Counted from the first letter of the stretch, positions 10,485 to 23,746 are shown. The stretch is 64,000 bases of DNA from Procambarus clarkii (GCF_040958095.1 NC_091158.1:40367964-40431963); one strand, 5' to 3'. The notes: a model not told the origin generated them from the sequence alone. Numbers and translations: made by a program.

Positions 10485-11848
10485 TCAAAGAAACCTCCAT
10501 AGCAGGAACACGGGGCGCAACCACCGAAATGGGAGGGGAAGGAGTGATAGAGTCAGAAGTAGGGCCGAGGAAGAAAGCGAAGCCTTCTTACCCGCCGGGG
10601 AGGAAGAAGGAGAGGAACCAGGCTTATGCTTCTGACTTAAAGAGACAGGTGTCCCAGCAACTATGTACTGGGCAACGGAATCCAGCGTCTTAACAGGAGA
10701 AGCTGAACGAGAGCACACATGACGGCCGTTAGGAGAGCGATTGGCTGTTGAAGTTGAGGACGGCTGCCTCAAGCTTGTAATGGATACACTCACGGGAGAT
10801 GGTTGGATGGGCCTCACCGCAGTTGAGGCTGAAAGCCTGGGGAGAAGTTCACTATGACTTAGAGTGACCTTCGCCCCCACACAAAGGACAGAGAGACAGT
10901 CCCAGAGCAGCGGAGGGCACCATACCCAAACCTCCAGCACTTGTTACAGAGCCTAGGAGAAGGAATGTACTCCTGGCATGAGCAAAAATGACAGAGGGCA
11001 GAAGGGTTCTACCATCAAAATTAATCTTCACAACCCGAAGGGGCTGACAGCGAAGACCACGAGGGGGACGAGTAAACGTGTCTACCTGGAGGACAGAATG
11101 GCCCTGAGCTTCAAGGATATGCTGAATATCATCGTGGCAGTCATGCAGAATCCAAACACCGGTTACAACACGGGGCGGAAGGAGAATAGTGCCAACACTG
11201 GCATTCAACCAAGCGTTCTTAGAGACCCAAACAGGGATCGCACCAAGGCAGGATAAAGCAGCCAAGTGGGAGGCCGCATCCTGAGAAGGAGCAGCAACAA
11301 CCGTGTACCGAGACGGGTGGGGTTGAAGGTGACAGAGGCATCTACAGAATCAACAAGGTGCCTATGAAGGTAGAAATCGTCAGGAGGCGCAGAATCAAGA
11401 GGGAGGAGATCAAAGTAATTGGTCCACGAAGCGGGACCAAACAAGGTTTGATAGGCATCAGAACAGGAAGGAATCGAGCGATTGCGGCCGTGTCGAGGAC
11501 GGCATTGAGAATTCCAGAGAGAGAGGGGTTAAAAGGTGCAGTAGTCACAACTAGAGACTGAGCCGTGCAAGGGGACAATGTATTCACCACTGGGGGCTTG
11601 GGGCTCGACCCAACCACAGAGGAGGGAGGGGAGCCGAGGGGAGTAGTCAGAGAGGCTAAAGGAGGAGCAAGGTCGGGGCCCAATGTAGCAGAGGCTTCAG
11701 AGCCCGGTCTTCCAACACAGACCGACTCGCGGGCTTGGTTGCCCACCTCACGAGTCTGAGAAGGTAAAGGAGAAACAGAATTTGACATGAGTACGAAAGA
11801 AAAACATTCATTCACAAATGTGCCCCCACACCCACCACGGAGCCGCAA
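10485..11848 (-). pseudogene. LINE ORF1 (gag-like, zinc knuckle), frameshifted
   Basis: Three overlapping - strand frames (11848-11342, 11265-10852, 10940-10485) form an ORF1-like protein. It has a Ser/Pro-rich N-terminus, a basic RNA-binding-like middle (TFTRPPRGLRCQPLRVVKINF) and one visible zinc-knuckle-like box (CPLCGGEGHSKS). Together with 9623-10215 and 7842-9379 it makes one LINE of about 4.5 kb on the - strand, with RNase H, probably of the I group. Frame changes show it cannot make full-length protein. Confidence 0.6.
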
Positions 11849-12310
11849 TTAGAGGCAGGACACCTAACAAGAAACTATCGCCGATCATGTCGGGCCCCCT
11901 AGGGGTGCGTCGTGAGTATACCACACAAACGCCACCTTAAGAACCGTCAGTCCGTCGAGATCGGGTTCAGTGATGAAAGGAGGATTGACAATAAAAGGTT
12001 CCCCTCGCTCTCGGCATTGGGTACTACAGTTCAACGGGTGCAAGAGTATGCATCTTCAAGCACCCGGGCGTCAAAATAGAAAAGTCCAAAGGAATAACCA
12101 AAACAAGCAAAAGGTCGGCAGGAAACGACAAGCAGATTGGAGAGGAAGGGGGAAAAACGAAAGAGAAGGAAAAGTAAAAATCGTTCAGCAGAATTAGAGA
12201 GGACAGCAGCAAGAGCACAAGGCTACAAAAGGAGAGAGACTGCCCCAAGGAGCATCACACTCAGGCAACCGCCCACTAAGCCCCCACTCACGGCATCAAC
12301 GAGCTGAACA
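11849..12310 (-). other. Probable 5' untranslated region of the LINE
   Basis: No convincing ORF. It continues the base composition of the ORF1 block and ends where the sequence becomes AT-rich at about 12310. Confidence 0.35.
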
Positions 12311-13251
12311 GGGAGGGGGATATAAATTATAAATCATACCACATATGGTAGTCTAATCTACTATTATTATAGCTATAAATGTTATTTATAATTACAAATA
12401 CAATGTCTACAGTATTGTACAAAAAAGGGGCTTAGCTGTTCCTGTTGAAGGGGCCTGCTAAGGCTGTGTCATTGTAGCATCAAAATTAGGTGTGGCTCTG
12501 TTCCTCTGAGTGCCACGCAATGGCGGCTGTCCGGAGGCCTACAAAGCTTGATGTACAGCTAGGTAATAATCTTATATTGAGGGTCAACTGTCTGCTCAGC
12601 TTCTTGTAACTCCAAATCACAATTACCTGCCGAGTTTAAAGAATTAATAATGTTTCCCTAAACATATAAGTACAGGTGTGATATGGAATAAGAGGAGCTG
12701 TGTAATGTTGAGTAAACTCACTTGTTTAGGGTATTTCTCATGCAAATAACCTAGGTTGTTACTAAGTTTTACTAGGTTGTTACTAGGTGCAGTAGCCCGC
12801 AGCTCCACCAAATGAGCTCCAGCCCCCCCCCCCTCCCATAATAGGAAGGATCCCAGAGACATCTGTCTACTGTCTAACTGCAACTTCCGGCCTTCCCTGG
12901 GGTGCCGGGTCAACTTGTCAATAACGCTCATGGAACCATTGAAACATCGCACAATCCTCAGCCAATTGGGTCTCTAAAGTTCGTCACAGGAAAATATAAT
13001 CTATACCTTCCTCTCGAGCTAAAGACGTCTGCTTATGATATGTAAAAATTCTCTCCTCTCAAACCTCTACACCAGACCACATGTAACAAGGAAATATTAG
13101 GAAAAATGTTCACATTATATGTCATGTCAATATGTCTTGAATATATTCTTTCTATGAGGCAGTGCCTGCAACAGTATTGTAGTGCAGTTTATGTGTGTTC
13201 AGGGCTGGGCGCCGCCCGTGTCAGCGCTTGTGTGCCAAGTTCACCATCAGC
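12311..13251. other. Unrecognised sequence
   Basis: Moderately AT-rich. There is a near-direct repeat TACTAGGTTGTTACTA around 12750-12790 and a C-run at 12824-12833. No exon, RNA gene or mobile element was recognised. Confidence 0.4.
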
Positions 13252-13490
13252 GGCGGGTTATCTTGAGATGATTTCGGGGCTTTTTAGTGTCCCCGCGGCC
13301 CGGTCCTCGACCAGGCCTCCACCCCCAGGAAGCAGCCCGTGACACCTGACTAACACCCAGGTACCTATTTTACTGTGAGGTAACAGGGGCATAGGGTGAA
13401 AGAAACTCTGCCCGTTGTTTCTCGCCGGCGCCTGGGATCGAACCCCGGACCACAGGATCACAAGTCCAGCGTGCTGTCCGCTCGGCCGGA
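13252..13490 (-). mobile_element. tRNA-derived SINE
   Basis: On the - strand a tRNA-like head has a B box (GGTTCGATCCC) and an anticodon-like loop CTTGTGA. It is followed by a body with CAGTAAAATAGGTACCTGGG, the GGGCTGCTTCCTGGGGGTGG block and an end with CCCCGAAATCATCTCAAG. The body matches the SINE at 19532-19780, while the head differs. Confidence 0.85.
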
Positions 13491-16400
13491 GTTGGGTGTG
13501 TCAGCAATGTGCGCCAGACCTGCAACTCTAGACTGGTGGCCTTATACCCTTCTTGTCCCTTGATTGCTCTACCTTTATCATCATTTTACCCATATATTGT
13601 GCGTGTATTTCCATATGTGTATTTGCTTTTACGTGTATTTATTATGTATGTGTGTGTGTATTATTGTGTGAGTGTTTTCTTTGTATATTTTTGTTTGTGT
13701 GTATTTTTTTATTGTAGTTTTATTTCTGTCCGTATACTTTACTTTGTATGTGTTTTTCCCTGTAAATGTATTTCCTTTTACTGTACTCTCTTGTATATGT
13801 ATTTCCGCTAGTGTGTATTTTCTTGAATATGTTTGTCTTTTCGTATATTTACTGAATGATGTTGTTTTACTCCTATGTTTTACTCAAATGTTTTTCTCCA
13901 GTACTTATTTTTATCGTCATATTTTATTTATATCCAAAAATGTAGAAATAAATATATTTTTTTATAATCGCGCTTTTGATCTTTAATGTTAAAATGAATA
14001 ACAGTGGTTTTATTTATTTGCTCATATTCCTACTCTTGCGCTGGACTACGAGGTACAGTTTATGCATTTTGTAAAAAACATTTATGGAGACAATTTCTTA
14101 AACACGCTTCATAGAAGGTTATTTACACTGTCAAGGCTTAAGCTACTCTACTTTTTTGAGATGGATTTTATGGTCTCAATAAACGTACTTGAACTTTGGG
14201 TGGATGTATAGTGAGCCCGCGAGAAGGACTGGAGTGGGCCGTCGGCAGTTTTCTACATTAACAGGCTCATATGATACTGGTATATAAATATATTCTCACA
14301 TTCCTATCCTTCTAAACATTTATTCATTTGCATTCTGGAAGACATCTCTTCATTCAAGGCAGTCAGATGGACCAGGATTCTTATTCTCATATCAATGCAT
14401 TTTCAAGGTGTAGAAATCGTAGGCGTTCCAGGATTTAATAACGTACTATGGATTATTAAAATCATGAAATATATTTACGACCGGCAATTCATGATCTTCA
14501 GTTGTTCACGTCTTTCTTCCTCCCTACAGCCAGTTCTATGAATCACTTCATGAGACATTCCGGGAATTGAGATTCAGCAGTGTTATGATCTCAGCCTACA
14601 GGAGAAACGAATCTCCCCCCCTTGAGAGTTATTCAACAAGCCTGACCTAACCGAAAGGTCTAGGAAATATGGAGGTGATAACACATATGTAAAATAGTTG
14701 GCTGGATTTAAATAACAATTTGAGATTATGGGCAGTGAAGAAGAAAACAGATAAATGACTGGTTAGGAGATGTGGATATTTTGCTGGAGGCATGAGGCTC
14801 GCTTCTGGAGGGCTTTGATCTCACTTGAGTACCAGACATCGCGAGGGGAAGCTGCGCTGTGTGAGCTCCTGTCAGAGAGGGACCCCCTAGTGATATATCT
14901 CCAAGAGAAGAGAAGTTGTGCAGACGTCCCAGCTGTGGAATTGAGCTGGGGATGTGTGGTCTCAAGTCCTGGACGGCAAGGAGTGTTTATTATCCCGCCC
15001 AGAGACATTTTCGTGGGCTGTGTGGAGCGCCCTGACCAGACGCCGTCAGAGGGATAGCACCCTCGACTAGACAATCTGCGGTAAGCACGATTTAAGCCAG
15101 TTCATAGTGATTGCTTGTAGTTGGTCGTGTGCCCAGCGACAGTAGCAGTGTTTATTGATAAGTTAGACATGTTTTGATAAGGCAGAAAGCCTAAAATAAG
15201 AGAGTGGAGAGGGAGGAACACGGAGCGACGTCCGTCCCCTCTGAGCACTGAGGCGGAGGCCCCTCCCGGAGTGAGTGAGGCAGAGTGAGTGAGGCCCACC
15301 GGGCAAGTGGACTCGCCCAATGGGGGAGTCCGCTCTCACAGTATGTAGAGGACAGATGCCTCTTTTGCTTGAACAGTTTGTTGGAGGCAAACATATTGTG
15401 TGATTATTTTTGTTTATGTGTTAAAGGGGAAACATTTTTATTGGAGTGTCAATGGGTTGCAGGTTTGTCTTTGGGGAAGAAGTTGCTGAGAACTTCGAAG
15501 CCAGCACAGAGGGAGTAGTTGATGAGACTCCAAGGTAGTGGAGCAGAGGACCTCGAGCTGTGAGGAGAAGCAGTGAAGAGGAGTGTCACGTGCTTCTGTA
15601 GAGGTGGTGAAGCACCATAGTTGCTCGAGGGAACTTCATGGTGTAGCAGCCAAGAGAGCTGTGGAGGAACCTAGCAGAAGGGTGAAGCACCAAGGAAAAC
15701 TTCATGGTAGCAGTCTAGAGGAGCTGCAGAGGATCCTGGTAGTTAAACCCAGAAGAACCTGAAGAGATCAGGGTAGTGAACTTCCAGAGGTGGAAGGGAA
15801 GTTCTGGTGGATTACTTGTAGGGAGTTGATAGTGTTTGGTTGTCATTAGCGTGCAAGACGCAGTGAGAGGTGAGTGACTGTTTGCATTCTTATGTCAAGG
15901 AGTGTTTTACACTGAAGTTTAGAGTTACAGTCGTAGGCTGGATTACCTACAGATGTATGTGTTCTAGGACTAATAGGGTGATCGATTGATCATTGTTGTG
16001 TATCAAGGAACATTTATACTGATATATGTTATTGCATTCACATGCTCATTTTCTTTGTACACATTTATAGATACATATATATATTTCTCTTGTTGATAGT
16101 GCAACAGTGTTTGTAGACTTGATCTACATGAGGAGGTTGATTGTATCAGGTGGTGAATCAGAAGATAGGATACCACTTGGTAAACTGATAATAGTGTTCT
16201 GATGGTGTTGGAGAGCAACCTGATTGTAATAGTATAGAGTATAGGATTCATTCCTATTATATGTGTATATGTATTGTGTATGTGCTCTGTCCAGTAAATG
16301 TATTCAAATTTGCTGGTATTTGACCTTGTCCTAATGAGGCTTCCCATGAAATAGTACAGAAGGAGAGAGAGAGAGAAAGAACCAAGAACCACTGCTGTGG

Positions 16401-16692
16401 ACAGGTAGAAGGTAATACTAATAAGTCAAAGGGGGATTGAGATCACATCACCTAAGGAGAGAGTGGGGAGTCATAGCGGCTCGAGTGGGTGTGTGCACGT
16501 GACAACGAGGCTAAGTGTTGGAACCACATCCCCTAAACGTGTGACGTTGAGCCCCTCTCCAAGAGCCAGAAGCGCCAAGGGTGATCTCCTAGAGAGGTAT
16601 AAGCACTCTACCGAGTTGTGGTTGGGTTGTCCGTAGAGAAGGATCAATGACGACAACACCAACCAACCCACACTATAATAGCAGCTCAAGGG
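13491..16692. other. Unrecognised sequence with T-rich low complexity
   Basis: 13550-13960 is T/TG-rich low complexity (long TGTGTATTT-like runs). 14000-14700 is AT-rich without a motif I know. 14760-16690 is less biased and contains short internal repeats (GTGAAGCACCA/ACTTCATGG near 15605-15705) and an AGTAAA near a GT-rich stretch (16292). It could be a solo LTR or the untranslated part of an element, but I found no second copy or matching ends in the window. No exon was recognised. Confidence 0.4.
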
Positions 16693-17334
16693 TTAGTACT
16701 TATAAGAACGAAAGAAAGGAAAATATTTTTCCAAATAAAAATTCATATTTCCTTCTCTCATGTCGAATCTCCCGCTATCACTGAATTTATCGATGATTTC
16801 TGTATTGCTTGTTAAGAGTTCTCTGGTGATGGTCTGGTTGTGAAAAGAGATTATATGTTCCTTGATGGAGCCCTGTTGTTTGTGCATTATTAATCGCCCA
16901 GAAACAGGCGTTGTTGTCTTGCCTATATACTGAGTTCTTTGGGGCTTACAGTCCCCAAGCGGGCACGTGATGACATAGACGATGTTGGTTTCCTTCAGGG
17001 TGTTCTCTTTGATGTCTTGGGAGTTTTTCATGAGTTGGTTGGCCGTTTTTTGGTTTTGTAGTAAATTGTCAATTGTATTTTCTGATTTTTGTCTGTAGGG
17101 ATAACATTCCTATCAATAATGCCTTTCCGGACCCTTTCCTCCGTTTTATGAACCGTCGAAAAGACGTTTCTGTAAAACAGTCTAATAGGGGAGGGGGGGG
17201 GGGGGTACAAGTGTTGTGTTAGCTGACTCTTCAGAGAATGCATGGCATTTCACCTTTCTTTTTATGACGTCATCAACCAAACTATTAGAGAAGCCATTGT
17301 TGACTAGGACCTGCCTTACCCTACAGAGTTCTTC
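16693..17334 (-). pseudogene. Penelope-like element 3' fragment with GIY-YIG domain
   Basis: On the - strand the frames 17243-17028 and 17031-16693 read the connector and the GIY-YIG endonuclease of a Penelope-like element: FYRNVFSTVHKTEERV, VIPTDKNQKIQLTIYYK, then VYVITCPLGDC and QYIGKTTT followed by the helix RLIMHKQQGSIKEHI. The frame shifts once between the two parts, near 17030. A poly-G run at 17191-17205 lengthens the proline tract. The C-terminus diverges after the SDSGR segment, which suggests truncation. At 17334 it meets a copy in the opposite direction. Confidence 0.85.
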
Positions 17335-18029
17335 TTATCCTACAGACAAAAGGTCTTAGTCGACATGAGCTTGAAACCGGCCATATACTACAGGTATGTT
17401 GACGACATTTTTACACAGGTTCCTGTTGTCAGACATCTGCAGGAGCTGAAGGAGGCATTTGAGCGGAATTCTGTCTTGCATTTCACTTACGAGATGGAGA
17501 AGGATGGGAAGCTGCCCTCTCTAGACGTAACAGTCATGAAAAGGAGCGGAGGTTTCCACACTGCAGTCTACACTAAGGAACAAACATAGGAATGTGTCTC
17601 AATGCCAACAGTGACTGCCCAGACAGGTACAAGAGGAGTGTCGTTAACGCTTATGTCGACCGTGCTCTCAGCCACTGCTCAGGATGGAAGCAAGTCGATG
17701 AAAAACTCTGTAGGGTAAGGCAGGTCCTAGTCAACAACGGCTTCTCCAATGGTTTCGTTGAAGACATCATAAGAAGGAAGGTGAAACGCCATGCAACCTC
17801 TGAAAAGACAACTAACACAACACCTGTACCCCCTATTAGACTAATTTACAGGAATTTCTTTTCCACAGCTCATAAAACGGAAGAAAGGGTCCTGAAATAT
17901 ATTGTTAATAAGAACGTTATCCCTACAGACAAAAATCAGAAGATACAACTGACGATTTACTATAAAACCACAAAAAAAACGGCCAACCTACTCATGAGAA
18001 ACTCTCCAGTCACAAAGCAGAACGCTTTG
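17335..18029 (+). pseudogene. Penelope-like element RT fragment, inverted to its neighbour
   Basis: The + strand reading begins just before the RT catalytic box (YRYVDDIFTQVP), continues through LHFTYEMEKDGKLPSLDVTV, and shifts frame near 17582. It then follows the same connector as the - strand fragment (CRVRQVLVNNGFSNGF, FYRN/IYRN, VIPTDKNQKIQLTIYYK). It stops abruptly at AACGCTTTG (18029), just before the GIY-YIG domain. With 16693-17334 it forms an inverted repeat of the connector region. Confidence 0.85.
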
Positions 18030-18784
<755 letters not shown>

Positions 18785-18832
18785 CCCCCCCCTGCCCAAC
18801 GTGCTAACCACCCTCCCTCCTGCTGGTTACAG

Positions 18833-18977
18833 ACGACGGTGGCGGGTAACGTGAGTGTGAGCACTGTGAAGCTCACCCCTGAGCCTGGGGACCACGGAGC
18901 GCCCCTCGTGTGCAAGGCCTTCAGTCCTAACCTGCCCGGCACTGTGCTCCACCACCAGCTCACCCTCGCTGTCCACT
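18833..18977 (+). CDS. Sidestep-like Ig cell-adhesion gene, exon (Ig domain C-terminal half)
   Basis: An internal exon bounded by TTACAG/ACG and CACT/GTGAGT. A CTAAC branch-point candidate lies at 18804-18808. It is 145 bp and is read from ACG at 18833, ending with one base of a split codon. The peptide (NVSVSTVKLTPEPGDHG, then APLVCKAFSPNLPG, ending LTLAVH) has the second Ig cysteine in VCKA and the NP-x-x-PG turn seen in the C2-type domains of the Sidestep family of arthropod adhesion and guidance proteins. The split codon joins to TC of the exon at 51162 to give Phe, where family members usually have Tyr/Phe before VPV. Ig proteins of the nephrin or hibris type are an alternative. No upstream exon was found in the window. 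Confidence 0.8.
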
Positions 18978-18999
18978 GTGAGTCCTCACGCTCTCTTGT

Positions 19000-19235
19000 A
19001 GGGGTGGTGTGGTGGTGGTGTGGTGGTGGTGGTCGTATGGTATTTTGGTGGCGGTGTGGTGGTGGTTGTGGTGTGGATGTGGTCGTGTAGTGATGTGATG
19101 GTTGTGTGGTTGTGGTGTGGTGGTCATGTGGTGGTGTGGTTGTAGTGTGGTGGTGGTGGTGGTGGCGATGTGGGGGTGGTGGTGGTGTAGTTGTGGTGTG
19201 GTTGTGGTGTGGTGGTTGTGGTGGGATGTGACACT
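19000..19235. repeat. GTGGT-rich low-complexity tract
   Basis: Degenerate GTGGTG/GTTGTGGTGTGG repeats just downstream of the donor site at 18978. No other feature was seen up to 19500. Confidence 0.9.
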
Positions 19236-19531
19236 GGAGCGATGGGGGTGACCTCTGAGAGTAGGGAGGCCTTGTGTAATAGTGATGGTAAATTTTGTTG
19301 ATGTTATAGGTCCTGGTGTTGATAATTCAGTCCATTTGCCAGTGATGGTAGTGCTTTTACCAACTATTTGGTTAATCGTACAAAAAAATGGAACTTTTGG
19401 ACTTACATTTTTTTATTGTATTTTAAATTAGTCGAAATGGCATTCGAAAAAGTGGAAATCTATGTAACCAAAACATCCAAATAATCCTTGGTCTAATATT
19501 TACTGTCTTTGACCAAATGTGCCAAACTGGG

Positions 19532-19780
19532 GCCTCGTAGCCTGGTGGATAGCGCGCAGGACTCATAATTCTGTGGCGCGGGTTCGATTCCCGCACGAGG
19601 CAGAAACAAATGGGCAAAGTTTCTTTCACCCTAAATTCCCCTGTTACCTAGCAGTAAAATAGGTACCTGGGTGTTAGTCAGCTGTCACGGGCTGCTTCCT
19701 GGGGGTGGAGGCCTGGTCGAGGACCGGGCCGCGGGGACACTAAAACCCCGAAATCATCTCAAGATAACCTCAAGATATTA
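19532..19780 (+). mobile_element. tRNA-derived SINE with tRNA-Met-like head
   Basis: 19532-19602 folds as a tRNA. The acceptor arms GCCTCGT and ACGAGGC pair perfectly, the anticodon stem CAGGA/TTCTG encloses the loop CTCATAA (anticodon CAT), and the B box is GGTTCGATTCCC. The body then has the pol III SINE segments CAGTAAAATAGGTACCTGGG and the GGGGGTGGAGGCCTGG block, ending AAGATAACCTCAAGATA. I call it a SINE rather than a tRNA gene because of the conserved body shared with 13252-13490. Confidence 0.88.
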
Positions 19781-20162
19781 AGATACATTTACATGATAAC
19801 CTAAGCCTATAAATATTTTCGTACTTTCAAAATAATTAATAAAATTATTTTTTTTTACATCGTTAGTTGCAATACTCCAATTTATTCATTGAACAAAATG
19901 GTTGTTATAAGTTCAATTACTTTAGGAGAAAAGATTGTCATAATTGTAAGCAGTGAATGAACCAATACCAACAATTTCTCGATTTATGTCTATCACGCCA
20001 GGATACAAAATTTGTTCCTCTAACACCAGGTTGGGAAATAGACCTTATATATGTAGCAAAGTTAGTTAGTTAAGTTAATAGTACATTAAATTCCACTTAA
20101 TGTACTATTATAGATATATGAAAAGCTGTGGAAAAGGCACAGCTCACTGCACTAGGAAACTC
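19781..20162. other. Unrecognised AT-rich sequence
   Basis: Nothing recognised apart from a near-palindrome at 20083-20108 (TAATAGTACATTAA ... TTAATGTACTATTA). Confidence 0.4.
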
Positions 20163-20188
20163 GTGTGTGTGTGTGTGTGTGTGTGTGT
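20163..20188. repeat. (GT)13 tail of CR1 copy
   Basis: A pure GT run directly abutting the CR1 3' end. The same junction occurs in the other CR1 copies of this window, so it is the element's own tail. Confidence 0.95.
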
Positions 20189-20935
20189 ACTCACCTAATT
20201 GTGCTTGCGGGGGTTGAGCTCTGGCTCTTGGGTCCCGCCTCTCAACCATCAATCAACAGGTGTACAGGTTCCTGAGCCTATTGGGCTCTATCATATCTAC
20301 ACTTGAAACTGTGTATGAAGTCAGCCTCCACCACATCACTTCCTAATGCATTCCATTTGTCAACCACTCTGACACTAAAAAGTTCTTTCTAATATCTCCG
20401 TGGCTCATTTGGGCACTCATTTTTCACCGGTGTTCCCTTGTGCGTGTGCCCCTTGTGTTAAACAGCCTGTCTTTATCAACCCTGTCAATTCCCTTGAGAA
20501 TCTTGAATGTGGTGATCATGTCCCCCTAACTCTTTTGTCTTCCAACGAAGTGAGGTTTAATTCCCGTAGTCTCTCCTTGTAGCTCATACTTCTCAGCTCG
20601 GGTACTAGTCTGGTCGCAAACCTTTGAACCTTTTCCAGTTAGTCTTATGCTTGACTAGGTATGGACTCCATGCTAGAGCCGCATACTCCAGGATTGGTCT
20701 GACATATGTGGTATATAATGTTCTGAAAGATTCCTTACACAAGTTTCTAAAGGCCGTTCTTATGTTAGCCAACCTGGCATATGCCGCTGATGTTATCCTC
20801 TTGATATGAGCTTCAGGGGACAGGTCTGGCGTGATATCAACCCCCAGGTCTTTCTCACTCTCTCTCTGACTCTTGAAGTATTTCATCTCCCAAATGATAC
20901 CTTGTATCTGGTCTCCTGCTCCCTACACCTATCTT
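20189..20935 (-). pseudogene. 5'-truncated CR1-like LINE
   Basis: The - strand reads the end of CR1 ORF2 (KDLGVDITPDLSPEAHIKR, then YVRPILEYAALAWSPYLVKH) followed by the C-terminus and the conserved 3' end that finishes in ...GAGT plus an AC tail. It is cut at its 5' side near 20935, where similarity to the 52-57 kb copies stops. One base is missing in the KTK-LEK region, which breaks the frame. Confidence 0.88.
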
Positions 20936-20953
20936 GTGTGTTACTCATCTCTA

Positions 20954-20957
<4 letters not shown>

Positions 20958-21000
<43 letters not shown>
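20958..21000. repeat. (GT)n microsatellite
   Basis: A pure GT run of about 43 bases just beyond the truncated CR1 5' side. Confidence 0.97.
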
Positions 21001-21004
<4 letters not shown>

Positions 21005-23535
21005 GCGTCGCTCACAAGCTAGAAGTTATGAGGCATTTAATAGTCCTTTACAACATGAAAAATATATATCTCATTGAGTATTGACCACCAATTTGGATTT
21101 CCTGGCCATACTAGTATCTAAAGTTCTGTGCAGACAACAAACCGGTCACGCGTCTACCCTGATGCAGACTTAATGTTCACATTTTGTTATTGAAAAAGTA
21201 TGTATGATAGATGTTTATTCTGAAATACAAGCAATATTTCGTTTATCGTATCATCCAGAATATATATTGTTAGGGAACTGGCAATAAATTCCATAGCTTT
21301 TCTACATAGATTGAGGGTAAGACGCCGACGAAAACTGTAAGACACTTGAACATAAAGTAAATGAAGGCACCTGTGATGATGACTTACAGTTAAGGTTATG
21401 TGCCATAACTCTGACTTATTAATTATGAATAATTAAATGTCAAATAATATTATTACTGATACAAAGAATAACATCACTGTTAATAACGGACACGTGTGTG
21501 AGAGTGCCGTTACTAGAGCCTTTAGCACCCGTAGGTAGCCACAATTATACTTATCAAGGCCCAAAGTCAGCCCAGAATTGGCCCTTCTAGCAGATGGAGC
21601 CTACAACAATTATCTAGCTCCTGGCTATCCATTTACTACAAGGTGAACAGGCGCATTAGGTGAAAATAAAAGGCCAACAGGACAATTCGGCGTATTAGAC
21701 AACTTGGTCTATTAGATACCGCCAACCCCCAAGCACAAAAGTCGATTACTCTATCAGTGTGGGATATTTGGGGCTTGAATCTGATTATTTAAATATTAAT
21801 GTAGTAAATTAAATTACGATGGACCACCCACTTTTATAGTAAAGAGGGAAACTGAGAATTTCTGATCATTAAATAATTCCTAGATGAAACCAGTAACTAT
21901 GGATAAAAATACTAGAATTTATGATCATAGAAATAATTAATGGGCTGTATTATTAAATGAATCAAACCCTCAAACACCTACATTGGGGGGTTATTACTGG
22001 AGGTAAGTACGTCCAGGAATTAGTGTGGTTCGTTCACTAATTCAATTAATAATAATCTAATCCTATAAAAATTATATTGAAACTGCTATCATTACCATAG
22101 ATGGAAACATAGATTATGAGTATAGCAATGAGAGCTACAGTAAACCACATATTAATCCTGAGGGATTCTGCACATAAGAAATTGCAATAGAATCATGAAA
22201 GAAAATATAGTCTTAGCTTAATGATGATTCCTTTAGACAAGCCATGGAAGTTCCTCTTATTCTCTGGACTCGGTCGGCTGACGAAAGGGACGGATTAATA
22301 TGGGAGAAGGCGGCATGGAGAGTTCCTCTCTCGTGCTGCAAGACAAATATGTACAGTAGTAACTAATTTAACTACTGAATCTATAGTCAAGAAATTGAGA
22401 GTTACAGGTGACAGAATTTAATCACCTGTTATTAGATGTTATCGTGCATCATAACGGTCAATCACCCAGCTACCATTAAAGCTTTACCTGATGCATCACA
22501 TAAAGGAATATACTTAGCTGTGGGGACTGTATAAGTATTAAGATTGCCGTGCTTCGCGTCCCAGGCTCTGGTTAACCCTATCCTGGATAGTGACGCGCTT
22601 CGCTGGCTGGTCACGTGTCGTCAAGAACCAGGTTAAAAGGTTCCTTATCTGACACCAGCACTAGCTGAAGATGTTATCTGCAAGGTTATTCACGCCTCAC
22701 AGTGGCGACTTTCATCTGAGGATGGATAACGTCTGTCCTAGTAGCTGGACAATGGCGTCTCCTTGTGAGTACGGAATACGCAGGTCTGCCTCTGAGCGGC
22801 TCTCCGCGTGTACTGAGTTGGCCTGGACGGGTTTATTATTTAGAGGAGGAAATTATTATTATTTACCAATTTAAGAATAGTAAATATATAAGGGAGAGGA
22901 ATTAATGTCTCCCCATGGCATTCATTTGTGACGTTAGCTTTATTACGAGATAAACGCTATGACTCCAACGCTCTATTCGGCTTTTAGTTGGAGGTCAATT
23001 TCATCTGCAATTAGTTATCATACAGAATGCCTTAGTTATACAGAATCGAATTTAATTCTCACATACATTGGATATAATGTGTTTACTGTAAGGAAATCTG
23101 ACGCAATACTGGCGTCAGGTGACGTGAGAATTCTAGCCTACTGTACAGATGGAATTATTAGTACATGAGAATTCTACGTGTTGTTAATTTTACTTACTAC
23201 AATAATTAGTATAGTTAATAATAAGTAATGAGAATACAACAGTGTTTGTATTCGGTGTTGGAAATATCCAACAATCAGGTGAGCTACAGAGATAGCCACA
23301 TTAAGAGAGGCTCCGAGACACACAACTGGTATCCTAATGGGACTTACAACCTCTTCTGGAGGGCTCTCTGAACACGCCAGGAGTTGGGTGACCCGCGCTC
23401 TGAGGCACACAAGACAGTATGACTCAGGGCCGGTGTTGCCCTCCTCGGAGACGAGGAAAGACTCACACCCAGATAGAGACGAAGGTAAATATAAGGAGAG
23501 AGGAATACAGTCATAAATGGGGGAGTAGAGGAGGA
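21001..23535. other. Unrecognised AT-rich sequence
   Basis: No frame longer than background, no tRNA and no recognised element. The part from about 21480 to 23510 has a composition like LTR or UTR sequence (GTGTGAGAGTGCCG... onward), but I found no second copy, so I make no call. It ends at the start of the minisatellite. Confidence 0.4.
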
Positions 23536-23746
23536 TGAAGGGCGGGTGTGGGCATTACACGGGATGCAGGGGCAGGTGTGGGCACTACACGAGGTGCAGG
23601 GGCAGGTGTGGGCACTACACAGGGTGCAGGGGAGGGTGTGGACACTACACGGGGTGCAGGGGCAGGTGTGGGCACTACACAGGGTGCAGGGGCAGGTGTG
23701 GGCACTGCACGGGGTGCAGGGGCAGGTGTGGCACTACACGGGGTGC

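Noticed and set aside
13672..13986. Hydrophobic small membrane protein
   Set aside because: The frame comes from T-rich low-complexity DNA, which encodes Phe/Val/Leu/Tyr by composition.
14770..15057. 95-codon + strand frame as a host exon
   Set aside because: No recognisable domain, no convincing splice sites, and length within chance expectation.
19532..19602. Free-standing tRNA-Met gene
   Set aside because: The cloverleaf is good, but it continues into a body shared with another SINE, so I call the whole a SINE.
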